Shown one piece after another: positions 61,687-64,000 of a stretch of 64,000 bases of DNA. The notes below the pieces were generated by a model. That model saw only the letters and a program-made list of their open reading frames with translations. It was not told the DNA's origin and searched no databases. The translations under genes and the position numbers were made by a program. How positions within the stretch are numbered: position 1 is the stretch's first letter; the number at the start of each line of letters is the position of its first letter. Origin of the DNA: Candidatus Obscuribacterales bacterium (GTDB taxonomy: Bacteria > Cyanobacteriota > Vampirovibrionia > Obscuribacterales > Obscuribacteraceae); the NCBI GenBank assembly GCA_020054205.1, contig JAGVLS010000035.1, forward strand, positions 1 through 64,000. Direction: 5' to 3'.

Positions 61687-62043
61687 ATGAATAACCATAT
61701 ACAGATTCCATTTTGGAGCACGTTCAATCCAAAGGTTCAGAATATGTTGAGCCAATTAAGAGCTGCAAACGCACGATATGATGCTAGCGATTTTGCTGGT
61801 GCCCAAAGTATTTTGTTGGGTGTCTATCACCAAGCTCAAGCACGTTTCGGCAGCTGTCATTACACCACCAAACAAGTAAAGACAATGTATGACCAGGTCT
61901 GCGGTGCTGCGCAAGCGCAAAGTGATCAAACAGTTGAATGTCATGGCGATATGTCCCTTGAGCGCGCTCGAGAAATTATCGGTGCATTGTCTTTTGAACA
62001 AGCAATGGCTTTGGGTGGAATTAAGCCTGCCTGGGCAGCGTAA
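61687..62043 (+). CDS. Hypothetical soluble protein between duplicated terminators
   Basis: A 118-residue helical protein (VQNMLSQLRAANARYDASDF, LERAREIIGALSFEQAMALG). The segment with AAN-A-RYDASDFAGAQSILLG resembles one TPR-like helix pair. It has no signal peptide. A weak AATTCCT precedes the ATG, so the start is moderately sure. It is bracketed by two identical terminator-like elements, so it is probably expressed as its own unit. Confidence 0.6.
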   Translation: MNNHIQIPFWSTFNPKVQNMLSQLRAANARYDASDFAGAQSILLGVYHQAQARFGSCHYTTKQVKTMYDQVCGAAQAQSDQTVECHGDMSLERAREIIGALSFEQAMALGGIKPAWAA

Positions 62044-62054
62044 ATTCTAAATAT

Positions 62055-62118
62055 TTTCAACTTCGACCTCGTTAAGTCCATCCTCCAGAGTTATGGAACT
62101 CTGGAGGATGGCATATTT
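62055..62118 (+). terminator. Duplicated terminator-like element, copy 2
   Basis: This repeats the element at 61604-61667: the same 15-bp stem with a 4-base loop, identical over 45 bases (62074-62118). It lies after the 118-residue gene, as copy 1 lies after the Cys-rich lipoprotein gene. Confidence 0.75.
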
Positions 62119-62145
62119 AAAAAGCAATGAAAGCACAGAATATTC

Positions 62146-63093
62146 ATGCTTACCCGCGAGCAAATGAAACAAGCTGGTTATTGTCTTTCCAATGACATGA
62201 TGGAAAGAGCGCTTGCCACGCTAGGCACCACTGATGATGTACAAAATATGCTTGCCAATTGTCCTTTGGAGCTAAGGGCAGTGACATTTGATAAATATAG
62301 CGATTCAAATGGAACTGTCACCGATAGACAAGGAAAACCGCGCCCCATTATCTATCGTCGTTTCACTGGCAAACACGATATTTGGCAAAAATATTTTATG
62401 GCAACACTTGCATATCGCATCAGTCGTTTAATTGGCTTTCAATACGCTGTCCCAGCATCAACAATGCGCTCTGTCACATTCAATGGACAAACTTATGACG
62501 GTTGGATTCAAGATGCTTGGGGACGTAATTTCGGTGATTTCATGAGCGAATTGGCACAATCTCGCTATGGCAATCATCGAGATAAAACTTGTTGGCAATT
62601 AATTGCTGCTGACACCAATTTGCTCAAAAGCTTGAAAGAAGCTTTTATTTGCCGACTTGTTTTAGGTGAAGTAGATAATCATTGCGGCAATTTCCTTGCT
62701 GTACCTGTAAATGGACTCATTTATGCAGGTAATGTTGATTTTGAATATTGCTTACCAGCAGATTCAGAAAGGAAAAATCCACAAACACCCATCTGGGGTA
62801 GATGCCGTGGTGGCAACAACTTCTTAAATTGTCTTGTTGCCAGAAAACTTTCAAACACACCAATTCCCAAAGACACACGGGAATTGCTTTTTGATTTTGT
62901 AAAACTTTTTGCAAATCATCCCGAAATTCTTACAAATTTTCCTCTCTCTGCTGAGCAAGTTGACGGTCTAGTCATGAGAACCAATTGGTTTGTGCGAAAT
63001 AATCGTTTTCCAAAATATTCTTGGCTTAAATATTATTTTGCCGGTGAGCCATCACATATAGCTCCTTACCTCGAATCTATTCGACGTGCTTAA
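62146..63093 (+). CDS. HipA/PI-kinase-fold-like protein
   Basis: A 315-residue soluble protein. The segment RLVLGEVDNHCGNFLAVP followed by IYAGNVDFEYCLP has the pattern of the catalytic and metal-binding loops of HipA and phosphatidylinositol-kinase-like kinases (D-x(2)-x-x-GN then (I/V)D-(F/H)-E). An N-terminal lobe with PIIYRRFTGKHDIWQKYFMA could supply the ATP-lysine. The family is inferred from the motif order; the substrate is unknown. A stand-alone HipA is normally paired with HipB, and no HipB is adjacent, so the HipA/B toxin role is not supported. Confidence 0.5.
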   Translation: MLTREQMKQAGYCLSNDMMERALATLGTTDDVQNMLANCPLELRAVTFDKYSDSNGTVTDRQGKPRPIIYRRFTGKHDIWQKYFMATLAYRISRLIGFQYAVPASTMRSVTFNGQTYDGWIQDAWGRNFGDFMSELAQSRYGNHRDKTCWQLIAADTNLLKSLKEAFICRLVLGEVDNHCGNFLAVPVNGLIYAGNVDFEYCLPADSERKNPQTPIWGRCRGGNNFLNCLVARKLSNTPIPKDTRELLFDFVKLFANHPEILTNFPLSAEQVDGLVMRTNWFVRNNRFPKYSWLKYYFAGEPSHIAPYLESIRRA

Positions 63094-63177
63094 TCTTAAA
63101 CTCACAGAACAATGGACAATCTTTAGCTTTGTATAAGCACTCAAATTAATACACACACATCCTCAGGAGCGTTCTTT

Positions 63178-63474
63178 ATGAGACCAATTGGAAATATTGA
63201 TCCAGTCTTTACTGGCTTTGCCCTTGCTTTTGCATTGTTTTTTATATGGTGTTTTGTCAGCTCTTGTAGATTTTCGTCTTGGGTAATTATTGCTTGTTTG
63301 GTTTCAACTGTTTTTGCTGACAATTTTTTGAGCACGGAAGGCAAGGGAATGAGTCTTATACTCCAAGGTTTGATTTTCTTTCTTGCCTGGCTACTCACAG
63401 AACACAAGCAGGGCGATAGCAAACTATTATGGTTTGCCAGTATATTTAGCTTTTGCTTTGCTTTGAAATATTAA
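63178..63474 (+). CDS. Small membrane protein
   Basis: A 98-residue protein with three or four hydrophobic segments (about 9-25, 28-46, 58-74, 80-96). The start ATG 63178 follows AGGAGCGTTCTTT. No family is recognised. Confidence 0.55.
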   Translation: MRPIGNIDPVFTGFALAFALFFIWCFVSSCRFSSWVIIACLVSTVFADNFLSTEGKGMSLILQGLIFFLAWLLTEHKQGDSKLLWFASIFSFCFALKY

Positions 63475-63502
63475 CAAGGCTAAAAAAAGAAAGGGGCATT
63501 TT

Positions 63503-63883
63503 ATGGTTTTTCAACCAATTGATAAAAGCAAGGTACTCAAGCGCGGAGGAACAAAAAGGCAGGAGGCACCAGAGGCAGATGCACCAAAAATTGCATCGGA
63601 ACCTGTTTTCGTTGTGTATGATATGTCCGATAGTGCTCGGCGAAGACTTAAACAGAACAAGTCGGCTATAAGCAAGAAAACTTCCGATTTGGCTGCCGTG
63701 TTCAAGCAAAAATATTTGCAAGACACAGGCAATGGAACCAATATGACGGTTTTGGGAATAAGTGGACAATTCGTTGTTACGTCTAGCGATTTGCAGCTAG
63801 TAGAAAAACTGCCAGTGAAATTCCGCTCTTTCACTAGAAACACAGCTCAAAAAGAAGAGCGCAAGCGGGCATTGAATTCATAG
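63503..63883 (+). CDS. Hypothetical basic protein
   Basis: A 126-residue soluble, Lys/Arg-rich protein. The N-terminal ~30 residues are polar and disordered-looking (KRGGTKRQEAPEADAPK). The core VFVVYDMSDSARRRLKQNKS is followed by a short beta-rich region (TNMTVLGISGQFVVTSSD). No family is recognised. AAGAAAGGGG lies upstream of the ATG, and a strong terminator follows. Confidence 0.6.
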   Translation: MVFQPIDKSKVLKRGGTKRQEAPEADAPKIASEPVFVVYDMSDSARRRLKQNKSAISKKTSDLAAVFKQKYLQDTGNGTNMTVLGISGQFVVTSSDLQLVEKLPVKFRSFTRNTAQKEERKRALNS

Positions 63884-63922
63884 TTCATAAGCTGTGAAAA
63901 TTTCTTCGCCCTCATCCTTATT

Positions 63923-63970
63923 TCATGACGCCGACTAAAAATGATTTTTAGTCGGCGTCATGACTTTTTC
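63923..63970 (+). terminator. Rho-independent terminator, 19-bp stem
   Basis: Bases 63923-63941 are exactly complementary to 63945-63963 with a 3-base loop, followed by CTTTTTC. It lies 40 bases after the last gene. It is close to symmetrical and could also act on the opposite strand. Confidence 0.88.
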
Positions 63971-64000
63971 AAAGATCTTAGAAACCGGGCCCAAAAATCA

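Noticed and set aside
1..64000. CRISPR arrays, insertion sequences or prophage structural genes
   Set aside because: No regularly spaced repeat array, transposase, integrase, capsid or tail gene was found; the direct repeats at 41478/42791 and 61604/62055 are only two copies each.

Overview
The window is AT-rich bacterial DNA. Most genes look Gram-negative: several lipoproteins with lipoboxes, paired M16 and S41 periplasmic-type peptidases, hybrid histidine kinases, LemA/TPM-type membrane proteins and an otsA/otsB cluster. TGA is used as a normal stop (for example at 16805 and 18479), so the standard code applies. The style suggests a non-photosynthetic relative of Cyanobacteria (Melainabacteria/Vampirovibrionia): duplicated peptidases, an anthrax lethal-factor-like metalloprotease, an ethylene-receptor-like sensor and a glycine-rich HD-GYP protein. 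This is inference from gene content only; no rRNA or marker gene is present.

Layout. 0.1-0.9 kb: hicAB toxin-antitoxin remnant in which hicA carries an in-frame stop. 1.1-2.4 kb: PLP aminotransferase. 3.2-11.8 kb: two tandem S41 (CtpA-like) peptidases followed by two tandem M16 peptidases. 11.9-14.0 kb: YunG-like protein and an ABC exporter. 14.0-16.8 kb: GT87-like glycosyltransferase and a CNT nucleoside transporter, separated by a 38-base perfect palindrome. 17.0-31.9 kb: a long run of co-directional, closely spaced genes. It holds a four-member paralogous lipoprotein family, an ATLF-like metalloprotease, an M24 aminopeptidase, a K+ channel, an OGFr-like protein, a double-hotdog thioesterase, an ACMSD-like decarboxylase, a HAD phosphatase and a very acidic protein. 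The run closes with a strong terminator at 31994-32047.

32.3-41.2 kb is the oddest part. Its minus-strand genes are richer in G+C than their surroundings and are separated by hairpin-dense noncoding DNA. They are a 37-residue protein with a strong Shine-Dalgarno, a GC-rich protein with a SAP/HeH-like tail, a pyruvate-phosphate-dikinase-like protein whose C-terminal PEP/pyruvate barrel is replaced by an unfamiliar domain, a protein with a CxCxxC cluster, and a guanine-deaminase-like protein. About 1.5 kb upstream of the dikinase-like gene has no credible gene but many perfect inverted repeats. A vapBC module and a membrane glycosyltransferase sit inside on the plus strand.

41.5-45.3 kb: three AAA/DUF4143 ATPases; two have their own repeated operator-like element, and one is bracketed by 46-base direct repeats. 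45.3-51.1 kb (minus): otsA-like, glycogen-debranching-type, GT4 and otsB genes, a likely trehalose/glucan operon, with a second GT4 divergent from it. 52.4-57.5 kb: two hybrid histidine kinases (ethylene-receptor-like N-terminus; LRV repeats) and a variant HD-GYP protein, which together look like a signalling cluster. 57.9-63.9 kb: TPM-like, LemA-like and small membrane proteins, a cysteine-rich repeat lipoprotein, a kinase-fold protein and a duplicated terminator element. No CRISPR array, transposase, tRNA or rRNA was seen.
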